Source: Gnetum montanum
Lineage: Eukaryota; Streptophyta; Gnetopsida; Gnetales; Gnetaceae
Length of the DNA: 25,547 nt
Reading direction: 5' to 3'
Assembly: GCA_015680685.1 (NCBI GenBank)
Contig: MNCI01006943.1
Coordinates: forward strand, 64,001-89,547
Of this stretch, positions 10,781 through 21,486 are shown piece after piece (the first letter of the stretch is position 1; each line of letters opens with the position of its first letter). The translations under genes were made by a program, and so were the position numbers. The notes beneath the pieces are model-generated. The model did no database searches. It worked only from the letters and a program-made list of their open reading frames with translations, and was not told where the DNA came from.

Positions 10781-11902
10781 TATGGATCTTTGAATTTAGG
10801 AAAGGAGTGGGGGGTGGGGTGTTGAATAAGTTCCCCTAATTAAAATTTAAGAGATAAAGCACATACCAAATTTAACATGGTTTTCAAACTTGGGTAGTCC
10901 ACACTCAAAGGGTAGATCGGAAGCACACCTTTAAACTTTGTTGCTCTTAACTATGGTTGAAGGGTCACATCCTGTATAGTCTTCAAGCCTCGCTCTAGAG
11001 TGTTGTGCTGCAACACAAACCACACAACTCCACAAGGTTCCATCAGCCTTGGAATATGGTTTCTAGGCTTCCACAACTTTTACAATCTTAAGCTCCACAC
11101 CAGTGTGTTGTATCATAGCACCAACAACTCAATCCTACAGGATCCTAACAAGTCAAGAAAGATGCCTTCTCGTAAGAAGCACATTAACCCTATAGTGCAG
11201 CAAAGAGAACAACAATTACAAGGGATGAATGCAACTTACTTTGCTAATCCTTATACTATGAGATACAACACACTTTACAATGAACAAATGATGATACAAT
11301 GAAGAGAAATAGAGATTACAATGATTGACAAAGTGATTGTATAATGATTACAAATAAGCTTACATATTTCCCAATGCATATGAAGTCTTCTTATAGCTAT
11401 CGTTTCTAAATCCATCTTATAACTCATGCAATAGCTAGGCAATAATCACTAATGATTATGGAAGACATCCTCTTTGTGCTTGAGACATCTTTTTTATATT
11501 TTGTCTCCAGTATGGGAAGAAGTCTTTGTATAGGAAAGACATCTTTCTAAAATCTCCATTCTTGGAAAATGTCTTTGTTTAATTGAAGACGTCTTTTTGA
11601 CATTGGCCTCCATTTTTTGAAGACATCTTTCTATGATGAAGAAGTCTTTGCCTAAAGAAAGATGTTTGCTATTTCTCAGAGACATCTTCTCTTGAAGAAG
11701 CCTTTAATTCTACCAAGTTGTCTTTTGTTTCTTGAGGATGTATTTGTCTAACTTTCTTTGTTCTTTAAATTTATCATTCCTTGTCCATAAGCTGCACAAT
11801 CCAAGTATCAATCCAAGTTCTTGTCCTACAAGCACAATAATCACACACACATACAAACAACCTTGTCTTCAATTTTTCTTAATGTTTGACATACCAAAAT
11901 CA
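10781..11902 (-). repeat. 3' LTR of the Copia-type element
   Basis: Direct repeat of 16250-17350. It shares 'ttcccctaattaaa', 'aacttgggtagt', 'ttacaatctt.agctccacac', 'caatgaacaaatgatgatac', 'caataatcacacacac' and more. The minus-strand start near 11902 reads TGATTTTG..., and similarity between the LTRs ends within a few bases of it; the true start could lie at 11913. The other end (10781) has TA where TG is expected. The middle carries many copies of a 'gacatcttt'-type motif in both orientations between 11460 and 11740. Confidence 0.85.
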
Positions 11903-11999
11903 AATGGTCAACAATATTTTGCTTTTTGGTAATGTCCAAAACTTAAGAAAAATGGATTAGCCTTGCCTTGTCCCAATGATACCACATTAGCTACTTCTC
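11903..11999 (-). other. Junction between the second ORF and the 3' LTR
   Basis: The polypurine tract should lie here. The minus strand reads 'accaaaaagcaaaatat' just before the LTR and 'ccaaaaagagggagaag' near 12000. Both are purine-rich, and either could be the decayed tract. No gene. Confidence 0.4.
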
Positions 12000-13974
12000 C
12001 CTCTTTTTGGACAACCAAAAAGGATAAAGCATAGAAAGTAAGGGCATAAAATATACTAAGAAAAGCATTAAGACATAGAAATTCCTATGGTAGCCAAGTA
12101 TAGGATAAGTGTGGAGATGTAGTGGTATAGAAATAAAAGTAAATGTAAAAAATAAATGGCAAAGGTAAACCACATATAGATAATAAGGAAAACACACCAT
12201 CTATCCATAATCATTTGAAAACTATTGTATACCATACTATCATAACTTTCCACAACTATCAAACCACATCAATCACATATATGCAAAGTCCCAAAATCAC
12301 ATATGTAAGAGCCAAAAAATATATCATCCTATTTTATCATCAAAAGAAGAGAACATCTTTTTTCATCATAAAAAGAAGAGAATAGATACCCTAACAAGGT
12401 CTCAATCACTAGCCTAAGTAGCATCCTTAGACTTAGAATTCATTGCTACTTTAGAAGGACAATAAGTCTCCTCCTCATTGTCATCACTATTGGTGCTAGG
12501 TCTGTTGGATTTTTGAGTGTCCTCATTAGAGGACTCATCCTGCTACACTAGAGCTTGTCAAGGATGAATCTTCTCTCAAAACTAAGAGGAAACTGGTGGA
12601 GCTAGTAGTTTCTATACTAGAATCCATTTGGATGTGGTTCCAAAGATGTTCTTCATAGCTTGTTGCTCAAAAGAGCTAGGAGCATTAGTAGAAGGTTGGA
12701 TAGTATAAGAAAGTGAGATTGGATCATGGTGCTCTAGCTGGGAATTCCTTTGGCTTAGAATATGACTCCATCCTGGAGTCATATGTGCATGAGGGACCTA
12801 TTACTAAAGAATGTGATGGAGGAATAGGAACATCCTCCTCATTGTCAGAGATAGGAGGAGTAGTGACCTCCTCAAACACCTGCCCATTGGAGGGAGGAGG
12901 AATCCTAGCTTCATCCAAACTCTTATGCAAGGAAGAGAGGTTCCTTCAAAGCTTCCTAATGTCATGGGAAATGGGCCCAAACAACTTCTTTAGTGAAGAA
13001 TGAATTTGAGAACCGGAGGATTTTGATCATCTCAACTATGTAGAGGGTTCCTTCTTATGTTTTGGAGATCTAATGCTGGGTCTTGCTTCTACTATATGAG
13101 AAGTACTCCTCTTCTTAATGTAATTGCTAAGAATCTACTTTCCTTTAAGCAAAGGTAACTTTGGAATAGGTACACCCCTCTAGCGGATCAATAGGCTGAT
13201 GAGGTAGGGGTGCCCAAGGATTCTTTCCTTGGCACAGAGACTCAAAATGTCTTGGCAAAGAGTGTGTCCTAGATCCAATGGTAGCCCTATAAGAAGATAA
13301 TATAATACAAAATCCTAGGGTGGAAGTAGATAACTATAGCTACCTCCTTTCACCATGATGTTATACAAGACAATAAGTGATAGGGTGGAGGCATAAAAAG
13401 TCATCTTACTCCTCTCAATATGACCCCTATCAAATGACATCTTTTCCAAATAAAACATGACAAAATTCATCGTGTCCTATGGGAATTATATCATTTTTTG
13501 TAAATATCATGCATAGACTCAATGGTAACCTAGAAGACATCAAAACTAGAGATACCCATAATAGTATTCACAATTTGGGGAGAGACCTCAACAATGATTC
13601 CCACAAAAATTGATGTAAATGCTCCAACAATAGCATTAGTGATGACAATATTACAATGTAATTCCCTAATAAGCACCTCAAGGACAAGAAAATTCATAGA
13701 AATGAAATTTTTCTAGTTCAAAAGCTTGAAATAGTCTAACAATGCTTGCTGTCTATGAAGTGGAAAAGCAAGAGAATGCTCAAAAACAATACTAGTGGTT
13801 TTAGTTGCTTCAAACCTATTCTAGGTGCTTGTGGTTTGAAACTAGAACATGTATGAAGGTGGTGCATTGCTAGAACTTCCTCTTGGATGTTTTTTGGGTG
13901 GATTCCTTGGACGTACCAATATTCTTGTGGATCATCTCTACCAAAATTGCTACAAATGGTGGAGTCCTAGTCAT
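12000..13974 (-). pseudogene. Broken second ORF of the Copia-type element (Transposase_32-like)
   Basis: The proposed ATG is at 13974-13972 on the minus strand, about 50 nt downstream of a TATA box. From about 13690 to 13450 one frame reads as protein (e.g. LHCNIVITNAIVGAFTSI), with one frame break before the next good frame. From about 13350 to 12724 another frame runs through YSYLLPP, DFVLYYLLIGLPLDLGH, QDILSLCAKERILGHPYLIS and GVPIPKLPLLKG, then an acidic, Ser/Pro-rich tail. At least six in-frame stops interrupt it, each one C-to-T step from CAG (Gln) or CGA (Arg). Its order and character resemble the plant 'putative transposon protein' (Transposase_32) ORFs carried by some LTR elements; that match is from memory. 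The last part (12260-11991) reads hydrophobic and may be a tail or noncoding. Function unknown. Confidence 0.6.
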
Positions 13975-14022
13975 CTTTGTGGGATCTTTATGAAGGAATA
14001 CGATAAAAATGGGGGTTTTGTC

Positions 14023-14030
14023 TTTTATAG
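14023..14030 (-). promoter_or_regulatory. Putative TATA box upstream of the second ORF
   Basis: The minus strand reads CTATAAAA here, about 50 nt before the proposed ATG at 13974. It follows a cluster of 'gacatcttt'-type motifs (14050-14235) like those in the LTRs. It may be an internal promoter for the second ORF or a relic of an older LTR. Sequence match only. Confidence 0.4.
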
Positions 14031-14599
14031 CCATGGGAAAATGAGGGCTTTGAACAAAAAAAGAGATGTCTTTTTTGACGAAAAGACATTTTTTCTACAT
14101 GTTAAAATCACAGTAGATTTCTTTTACTTGTAGAAGATGTGTTGCCTGCAACAGTTGAAAAATTAGAGAGAAGTCTTTGTTCACATGAAGATGTCTTTGT
14201 AGAGACATATTTCACTTTTGAAAGATGTCTTTTATCAGAAATTAGGGTGAGGTTTTGGAAGGCTGCCATTGGTCTATAGGCTTAATGAGAAACTTGCAAA
14301 GAAAAGAAAACTTACCTCTAGCTACCTAACATGCTGTTGGAAGGTGATGGAGTTCAAAGAGCTAGAGAATGTGGTTCTTCTTTTGAGGAATCTTCTTTGA
14401 ACAGAACTTCCCCAATGTACAAGGCATGACTTTGTCTCATGAATTTGTTGGTGAAAGTTTCCTAATTCCCTTAGTTCTACTATTTAATTCTCCATTCCTT
14501 TTTGAAAACTTTGGTCCTTTGAGTTGACTTCCAATCTTGTTTGTGATCTTGCATAAAACACTTTCTTGGTGTACTTTGACCAAGGAGTCTTATGGTATG
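14031..14599. other. Noncoding spacer between gag and the second ORF
   Basis: In a complete Copia element the protease, integrase, RT and RNase H would begin here. I see no such motif on either strand. The part at 14050-14235 repeats the 'agatgtctttt' and 'aagacat' motifs typical of this element's LTRs, so it may derive from LTR sequence picked up when pol was lost. Confidence 0.5.
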
Positions 14600-16203
14600 A
14601 CTAGGTATTCATATGATAAAACTTTAGATTGCACTTCCATTATTTATGCTCAGTATTATTACAATAATAACATCTAACCCTCCTATTGTAGAAAAAGTGA
14701 CTAGAAGGATCAAACCTTTGAGGAATGTTTTGATGGATGGGAGCTTTCCTTGATGTAGTGTCCTCATTCCTTTAGGGTTCCTTTGGATGGGATGAAGGTT
14801 GTGTAGGTTCCTCTTCTTGGTAACAGCATTTAAGTCCATTTATCTTATGGACTTCTCCCTTGTTCAAGAATCATTCAAAGAGATTCTTTTCCTTTAGTTA
14901 GTCTTTCATTCACAAGTTTCATATCTACAAGTTCTTCTGTCATCTACTCACACACTTTGGCTAGTGCTTAGCCTTGATTTCTACAAGTTGTTTGTTAAGA
15001 TCAGAAATAGTTAAGTTTAATGAGGATATTTCCTGATCTTTAGACTTGACTTGTTTATTTAACTTAGTGCAAATATTTTGAAAATTTAAAACTCCTTTAC
15101 ATGATAAATCAAACCTCTCATCATCATTAAGTTTATCATATGATGAATCAGCATCAACATCAGTAAGGGCCATGCAGATGAGATGAGAACTTTTGACATC
15201 TCCCTCTACTTCTTCCTTAGTCTACTCTCCATCATCCCAACTTGTACGTAAGTTGGTTTTCTTAACTTCTTTAGTGGATTTGTTCTTGAATTGCATCCTG
15301 AAGCTACTAGGACATTTGGAGGTCATATGGCCTCTTCCATCACACATCCAACATTTTATAGAAGAGAAATCTAAATTAGAACTTAAAAAATTCTTACATG
15401 TCTTTCTACCTTTAGGTTGATTGAATTTTTGCTGATATGTTCCTTTGTTTCTTCTAGTAATTAGTCATTGTAGCTTTCTAGTGAGAAAGACAACCTCGTC
15501 TTCATTGCCCTCATCATTCTCGTTGAACTCCTTTCCCTTTGAGGCAATCTTCAAGACAATCATTTTTTCTTGAATAGCTCCTTTGCTTTTGAGATTCATT
15601 TCATAGGCAATGAGGGCACTTTTAAGTTTCTCAAATTTTAGAGTTGAGAAATCTCTAATTTCTTCTATGATTATGACCTTCAGTCTAAACTCTGGTTGTA
15701 GAGTTCTAATCATTTTTATGATTACATCACTTTTAGGTAGATCCTTTTCTATTCCTCTAATTACTAGAACAAGATCATTAGCTCTAAAGAAATAATCTTT
15801 TATTTTCTCTCCTTCTCTCATTTTGAGCTTATCGTATTCACTTTGTAAAATTAATAATTTTGATTACTTAACAATAGAGGTTCATTCACAAGTAGCTTCT
15901 AAAGTTTGCCAAATTTCTTTCAACGTTTTATATCTTGATACTCTATTAAATTTAGATTTACTCAAAGCATAAACAATTTTTTACTTTTGAGTCAAACATG
16001 AACTTATCCTTTTCCTCTTGAGACTATTTGTTTTAGGGCTTAATGATGCTGGTGGTGCCATCAATAGGTGAAGTGTAGCTTTCCAAAATTGACTTCCATA
16101 CTTCAAACTTCATGGATTTGAAGAATCCTTACATTCTAGCTTTCTAGTAGGTGAAGTCAAATCTATCGAACATGGACAACTTTGTGTAAGATGTCCCCTC
16201 CAT
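14600..16203 (-). pseudogene. gag: Broken Copia-type gag with two zinc knuckles
   Basis: Gag would form the retrotransposon's cytoplasmic particle and bind its RNA. The proposed ATG at 16203-16201 lies 28 nt past the primer-binding site and opens MEGTSYTKLSMFDRFDF, a typical Copia gag N-terminus. The core is clearest at 15821-15465: EGEKIKDYFFRANDL, KMIRTLQPEFRLKV and LIAYEMNLKSKG, then an acidic stretch and FLTRKL. A CX2CX4HX4C zinc knuckle (CWMCDGRGHMTSKC) is at 15353-15312. A Lys/Glu-rich, probably coiled-coil part follows (15173-14961, start MALTDVDADSSYDKL). A second knuckle-shaped motif, interrupted by one stop, is at 14672-14631. Several stops and at least two frame changes break the gene. 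The order (gag core, knuckle, acidic coil, second knuckle) fits the SIRE/Maximus lineage. Confidence 0.82.
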
Positions 16204-16230
16204 TGTTCACTCTTGAAGTTAGAGATGAGT

Positions 16231-16247
16231 ACCAAGCTTTGATACCA
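16231..16247 (-). other. Primer-binding site (initiator-Met tRNA)
   Basis: The minus strand reads TGGTATCAAAGCTTGGT, close to the TGGTATCAGAGC site used by most plant Copia elements to prime reverse transcription with tRNA-iMet. It is two bases inside the 5' LTR end, the normal spacing. This fixes the orientation of the whole element. Confidence 0.9.
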
Positions 16248-16249
16248 CT

Positions 16250-17350
16250 TGTGGATCATTAAACTTAGAAGGGGGAGGGGGGATGAATAAGTTCCCCTAA
16301 TTAAACTTTAAGAGACAAAGCACACACCAAATTTTAAGTGGTTCCCCAACTTGGGTAGTTCACACTTTAAGGGTAGATTGCAAGCACACCTCTTGACTTT
16401 GTTGCTATCAATTGTGGTTGAAGGGTTCACATCCTATACCATCTTCAAGCCTTGATTCAAAGTGTTTTTTCACAACACCAACCACTCAACCCTGCAAGGT
16501 CCCATTAGGTTTAGAATGTGATTTCTAGACTTCCACAACCTTTACAATCTTGAGCTCCACACCAGAGTATTGTATCACAGCACCAACAACTCAATTCTAC
16601 AAGATGCAGATAATCTTAAGCAAGATTCCTTCCCACAAGAAGCACATCAACGTTATAGGGCAACAAAGAGGACAATAATTACATGGGATGAATTCAACTT
16701 AGTTTGTTGATCCTTGTACTATGAGGTAGAGCACACTTTACAATGAACAAATGATGATACAATGAAGAGCAATAGAGATTATAATGATTGAGAAAATGAC
16801 TGGAAAATCATTACAAATAAGCTTACACATTTTCCAATGCATATGATACCTTCATATAGCTACCATGTTTCTAAATCCATCTTGGAACTCATGCAACAAC
16901 TAGGCAATGATCACTAATAGTCATGGAATGAGATGTCTTTCTATATTTGGTTTACATTCTACGAAGATGTGTTTGTTTGGGAAAGACATTTTTCTGAAAT
17001 CTCCATTCTTGGAAGATGTCTTTGTCTAATTGAAGACATCCTTCTAGAACTTGCCTCCATTCTGTGTAGACATATTTTTGTGGTGAAGATGTCTTTGCTT
17101 GAAGAGAGATTTTTGTTGTTCCTCAAAGACATGTTTACCTGAAGAAGCCTTGAATTCTATCAAGTTGTCTTCTATTTCTTGAAGACATATTTTTCCAACT
17201 TTCTTTGTCCTTTGAATTCATTGTTCCTTATCCATAATTTTGTATAATCTAAGTCTCAATCCAAGTTCTTTTCTTGCAAGCACAATAATCACACACACAT
17301 ACAAACAACCTTGTATTTTATTTCTCTTAATGTTTGACATATCAAAATCA
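16250..17350 (-). repeat. 5' LTR of the Copia-type element
   Basis: Direct repeat of 10781-11902. The end next to the primer-binding site is TGTGGATC in plus orientation (CA end on the minus strand), a canonical terminus. Similarity to the other LTR stops at about 17350, after 'atatcaaaatca'. The body has the same 'gacatcttt'-type motifs (16930-17130). Confidence 0.87.
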
Positions 17351-17605
17351 AAGTGTTTAGGTACATTGATGTTCAAATCAGGATCCATACAATCCTTAAA
17401 GTCCTATTGTAGGCACTTAGAAAATATTCCAACTATGATGGAAGAAAACTGTAAGAACTTAGCTACTCTATTAACTTAATAGTACCATAAATGTGGTCTT
17501 TATGTGCATTTATATAGGTAGGAATAGATACTACATTGATGTATATGCATTGATGAGGATGCATCGACACATGCCCATCAACATAGTCCATTGCATGATT
17601 TAGCA
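17351..17605 (-). repeat. LTR-like fragment of a second element
   Basis: Read on the minus strand, a G-rich tract (TTTGTGGGGGTA, 17617-17606) is followed by TGCTAAATC and, about 90 nt on, a TATA box CCTATATAAATGC (17519-17507). That is the order polypurine tract, LTR start, promoter. The fragment ends where the Copia 5' LTR begins, so it may have been interrupted by that insertion. No second copy is seen in the window, so the call rests on layout alone. Confidence 0.4.
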
Positions 17606-17839
17606 TACCCCCACAAATGACTGAAAACTTGTTCTTGAGTAAACAAAAATAGTATCAAGCTTCTTACAAAATTAAAAAGGTATGAAATCATAGACTAAAT
17701 AACGTGACTGACTAAATCTAGGTGCCTAATTGTATGGAATTACAATAATTAGAAAAAATGGATGTTCTAGAGAACAAAATTAAACACCCTTACAAAATTG
17801 GATAGCTAGAATCCTATGGTGGCTAAAGATGAAGAGAAG
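17606..17839. other. Short interval downstream of the unknown ORF
   Basis: AT-rich; apart from the G-rich tract at its left edge, nothing is recognised. Confidence 0.4.
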
Positions 17840-20721
17840 ATTAAAAAATGTTAGAAGGTAGAGGCTTTTGGGATGCCAAAGGATCATCTCCAACCTCTGA
17901 TGCTCATGGTAGTGGTGCTTGAGTCTAAGGTACTAGTTGTGGCTATCTTGTTACAACTACTACTTTAGGTGGAAGGTAAAAGGAATCTAGTAATACATTC
18001 ATCTTCTCCTCCTTATCCCATAGTTGTACAAAGTTCATGTTGCATCACTAATGTGGGTTGGTACGAGGACATCCTACAGATATAGCATTACTAAGAATAA
18101 TTCCTTAACATTCATAAACCATATTACAAATTGTTTACGTTTAACATCAAACAACCTGAAGAGGTTTTGTAGATCATAGTTGTTATTCATTCATTTGGCC
18201 AAGTTCTTAGCAACTAATCACTAGTCTATAAACCAACTCATGAGAACTTCAAGCTCTACATTAGCTATTTTTAGCTTCTACTTGGTGTCTTTGTGATGAT
18301 TGAGCTTGGTCACATAAAGGAGGTATGAGTTGGCCACTTGGTTTTCTAACTCTAACTGCAGCATTTTGGCTATCAACATTACCAAGTTTGTGTAATGAAG
18401 ATTGAAAAGCTCCATGTATTCTGTCATCTCCTCAATTTGTAGCTCCTTTAGGTGGATCTCTACTTTATTATAGGAATTCAATCCATCAAAGATTGGTTGC
18501 CATACATCCCCTCTTTGCTAGAGTTGCTGGAGGGGCTCATTCATTTATATCTTAGCTAGCTGAATCTCCTTCTCATTTACCTCCTTGAGGAGTCCAACCT
18601 AGTTCCTATAATGATTCTTCATTCATTCAAATTTTAGGACCTCATTCTTTTAGGTGGCTACCTCAATGGCCATTTTCTGGTGAAGTGCACAGACTTTTTC
18701 CCCTGAGAGATTATGGTTCTATGATACCAACCTTCTCACACCTTATTCACCTTGGCGTGCTGCTCTTGCTATTGTATCATGAACTCAACCATCTAGTCCT
18801 TTTGTTCTTCAAGATTGCATTGATGGTAAATGTCTCTAGTTAGAGTTAGGTTCTCCTTGCAAACTTGCGACAAGTCCTTATTAGTGTTGAAGGTCAAATC
18901 CTCTTATAAGGACACATCAAATATCAAAATCTCCTTCACATTCTCAGTCTCTTTTAATTTATTTTGAAGTTTCAAGAAAGCTTCATCCCATGTAATATCT
19001 TAGCTAAGAATGACAGTATTAGCCAACCAGGCTTTTAGTTTTGCAACTGTGATTGCCAACCATTAGTTTTTAGTCATGGTACCTCAAGTTGGGCATTTGT
19101 AGTGATGAGATTACCCTTAGTCTCTAGTAACTCTAATTAGGTATCTATTATTCCTTCTAGAAGATCAAAGATCTTCAAAAGTAATTGCCCAGTTCCCACT
19201 AGTCAATACAACACCTCATTGTGTTGGGCTGCACTTAGCCTCCTGCTTCTCACTTTGGTGGACACTTGCATGTTTTTAAGTGTAGCAATGTCTAGCACAA
19301 TGGTCGTAGGGGCATTCAAGGCCTCTACAACTTGGTTGACCATCACCTCTACTGTTATTTCCTATCCATGGTGTTGCATTATTAGGATAGTCATCCCCTC
19401 ACCCTCCTCCAAGTGCACTGAGAAAGTGGTAGCATTCCTAGAGATCTTTGGGAATTACCAATTTCTAGGTATGGAAACTATTACTTCCGAGGCACTTAGA
19501 TTCAATCTCCCAAGCACCTTTAGCATTTATGTTGAAAAATAGTAGTGCAGTCCCTTCCATCCAACTGATGGTTCATGTTGTTTCATTAAGGTGGCTCAAC
19601 ATTGACTAGTAGACTAAATGTTCTCCACCACTTGGTCCTTCTTACTACTATTGCTGGAATTGATCACAGACCTTTTTCATGCATTCAATCACTGCATAAG
19701 CCTTTAACATTATTTCTTCAATAGGTGGTGGTAGTGGTGGTCATTCCTCTTCAAGTAGCTTGGCGGGTGCCTTAACTTTCATCATGTCCTTTCAAGATGT
19801 AGCATGAGCATGACGAGGCATGTCATTTGCATAATAGGCTATTCCTACCCTTTTGCAAAATTTTCTAATCAGGCAAGGAAAGGGAAGTGTCTTTACCTTC
19901 ACTCATTATCTTTGAGCTATTTTTCAATTTCTAGGAAGATGAGCTAGGTGAGGTTGACAAGGAATTTTTTGCTTAGAGTGACACAGGCATTGGAAAAGAA
20001 GATAGTGATCTTGTTTGGCCTCACCATTAGGTCTAGGTGGTAAGTCACAATCTTGAAGTAGGTTCTCTTTTCCTTACTAAGTGCATTGTACTCCTTATAA
20101 TTTAATCCATAACACTATTGGATCCATTCCCTTTTGACATTAGGATTTGCTTTTGTAGGAATCTCAACCAAAGTTGCCCCAAAGTTAGGCAACCTAAGGG
20201 CCTTTGCAATGGCCTTAACTGAGTAGGACATGTTGATGTCCTTGATCTTTATGATTGTGTCCGCCTACCGATCATTCCAAAAGAGGTAAGTCTCTTCCAT
20301 GTACCACTCCCTACTGGAAATGAGGATGGGCCACAAGGGAGATCCTTGTAGTTGTGTCTTTACCTCTTCTAGTGCAAGGTCCAAGAAGGAACCAAAATTG
20401 AGTTCCTAAAGAATGACACTTTGGACCTTCTTAGAATAGATATGTTTCAAGTAAGCCTTGGTCAAGGTGACTTTCATATTTGATCTAGCCCTTGGCACCT
20501 CATCCTACCTAGACTGGCCTATTTTTGTGCTAGGAATCTAGCAAATAGATTCCACTTTGGGCTCCTCCTAAAGAGGTCTCATGGTAAGTGCTTTTGCTTT
20601 GCCTTCTTGAGGCTGTTGTGGTTGTTGGTCCCTTTCCTCTTATGGCTACATCTCCCATGGTCGAGATGGTCCTTCTTCCTATGGTCTCTTTGGTGCCAAT
20701 CATGATCACAAACATAGCCAA
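17840..20721 (-). pseudogene. Long broken ORF of unknown family, globular N-terminus and coiled-coil C-terminus
   Basis: I do not recognise the family. The minus strand reads as protein for most of ~2.9 kb in consecutive frames, broken by stops and a few frame changes. The N-terminus (from ~20721 or the Met at 20658) is basic and Thr/Ser-rich. A globular part at ~20500-19900 includes REWYMEETYLFWNDR, IIKIKDINMSYSVKAIAKAL, RLPNFGATLVEIPTKANPNV and YFKIVTYHLDLMVRPNKITI. The middle (19440-19080) has VMVNQVVEALNAPTTIVLDI and IFDLLEGIID. The rest (~19000-18280) is Glu/Lys/Leu-rich and likely coiled coil, including LKELQIEEMTEYMELFNLHY. Most stops are TAG or TAA where a Gln or Trp codon fits. It sits in a minus-strand retroelement setting between two LTR-like regions, which suggests a transposon-borne ORF. 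The 'SREWYMEETYLFW ... SVKAIAKALRLPNFG' pattern faintly recalls Transposase_32-type proteins (low certainty). Confidence 0.55.
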
Positions 20722-20807
20722 GGTTTAGTGTTTTATATGTAACTTATAACACTTTAATACCTTGTCCTCTTTGGCTAGTTATACTTAAGCTAATTTGTGA
20801 TCATGAT
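20699..20807. repeat. Foldback with 14-bp perfect terminal arms
   Basis: ATCATGATCACAAA at 20699-20712 is the exact reverse complement of 20794-20807. Inner pieces also pair ('tagccaagg' with 'ccttgtcctctttggcta', and 'agtgttttata' with 'tataacact'), so most of the 109 bp could fold into one interrupted hairpin. It lies at the start of the unknown ORF. It may be a small foldback element or an RNA structure next to an LTR end. Confidence 0.7.
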
Positions 20808-21478
20808 AGATTGATTATTGTGATGTCTAAAAACATTGGTGGCTGGAACATCGAGAGGTCCATAGGCATACAACCTAACCTCAAATTCTTGCAAGGGCTG
20901 TGTTGGAAGAAATGGAAATGAGGTGCCCTAAATAGTTTGGTTGATCAAACAAGGACTTACATGGTGTAACAATAACCATTTTTAAATAGAGTTTTTAGTG
21001 AGCTTTGTGTGGGAGCTAGGAAAATGAGCAAGAATGTAATGTGACATGAATATACAAATTCATATCAAATGTAGAAGAAAATGCAAGAGTAATGCTGAGA
21101 AATTTGAAACAAATGTTGAGAAACTAGAACCAAAGTTCAAAGGTGGAGAAATACACCACCTAAAGATCAGGGCATGTAACTTTTGATTGAATAATGTTTG
21201 AAGCTGGTATGCAGTGTTCAGAGAGGCACAACGATAGCGTAGTGATGTGGTCATAGTCTTTGGGATGTTATAAACATAGTGTTGGAAGCTGTAAGAAAGG
21301 CTGAACTTGTTGGGTTGGCGGTTGTCACACTGTGTGAGCACAAGGAAGACTATGTCATGGTACTTGACAAGGTGTCAGGCTCAGGTGCTCAGGTGCGAGA
21401 GTAGTGAAGATGCTAGGAGTTCTCTAATGATTAATATTCAAAATGATTTACCAACCCCTAAAATGCTAATTGTTGAGG

Positions 21479-21486
21479 TATTTATA
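21479..21486 (-). promoter_or_regulatory. Putative LTR TATA box
   Basis: TATAAATA on the minus strand, within CCCTATAAATACC, a strong match to plant LTR core promoters. Transcription would run toward the unknown ORF at 20.7 kb. Confidence 0.5.

Larger units (their letters stand above)
10781..17350 (-). mobile_element. Non-autonomous Copia-type (SIRE/Maximus-like) LTR retrotransposon, dead
   Basis: Two ~1.1-kb direct repeats (10781-11902 and 16250-17350) flank a ~4.35-kb interior. A primer-binding site matching initiator-Met tRNA abuts the right-hand repeat, which fixes the transcription direction as minus and makes that repeat the 5' LTR. The interior holds a gag remnant next to the primer-binding site and a second, unrelated broken ORF nearer the 3' LTR. 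I find no protease DSG, integrase, RT or RNase H motif on either strand between 12 kb and 14.6 kb, so mobility would have depended on a partner element. The LTRs agree at roughly four of five positions by eye, implying an old insertion. I could not see a target-site duplication. Confidence 0.85.

Noticed and set aside
11494-11685. Minus-strand ORF in the 3' LTR
   Set aside because: It consists of the repeated 'gacatcttt'-type LTR motif and is not preserved in the other LTR.
10771-17360. Target-site duplication of the Copia-type element
   Set aside because: The five to six bases outside the LTRs (ending ggaaac on the left, starting aagtgt on the right) do not match.
19219-19542. Plus-strand ORF of 107 codons
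   Set aside because: It is the shadow of the protein-like minus-strand frame of the unknown pseudogene.
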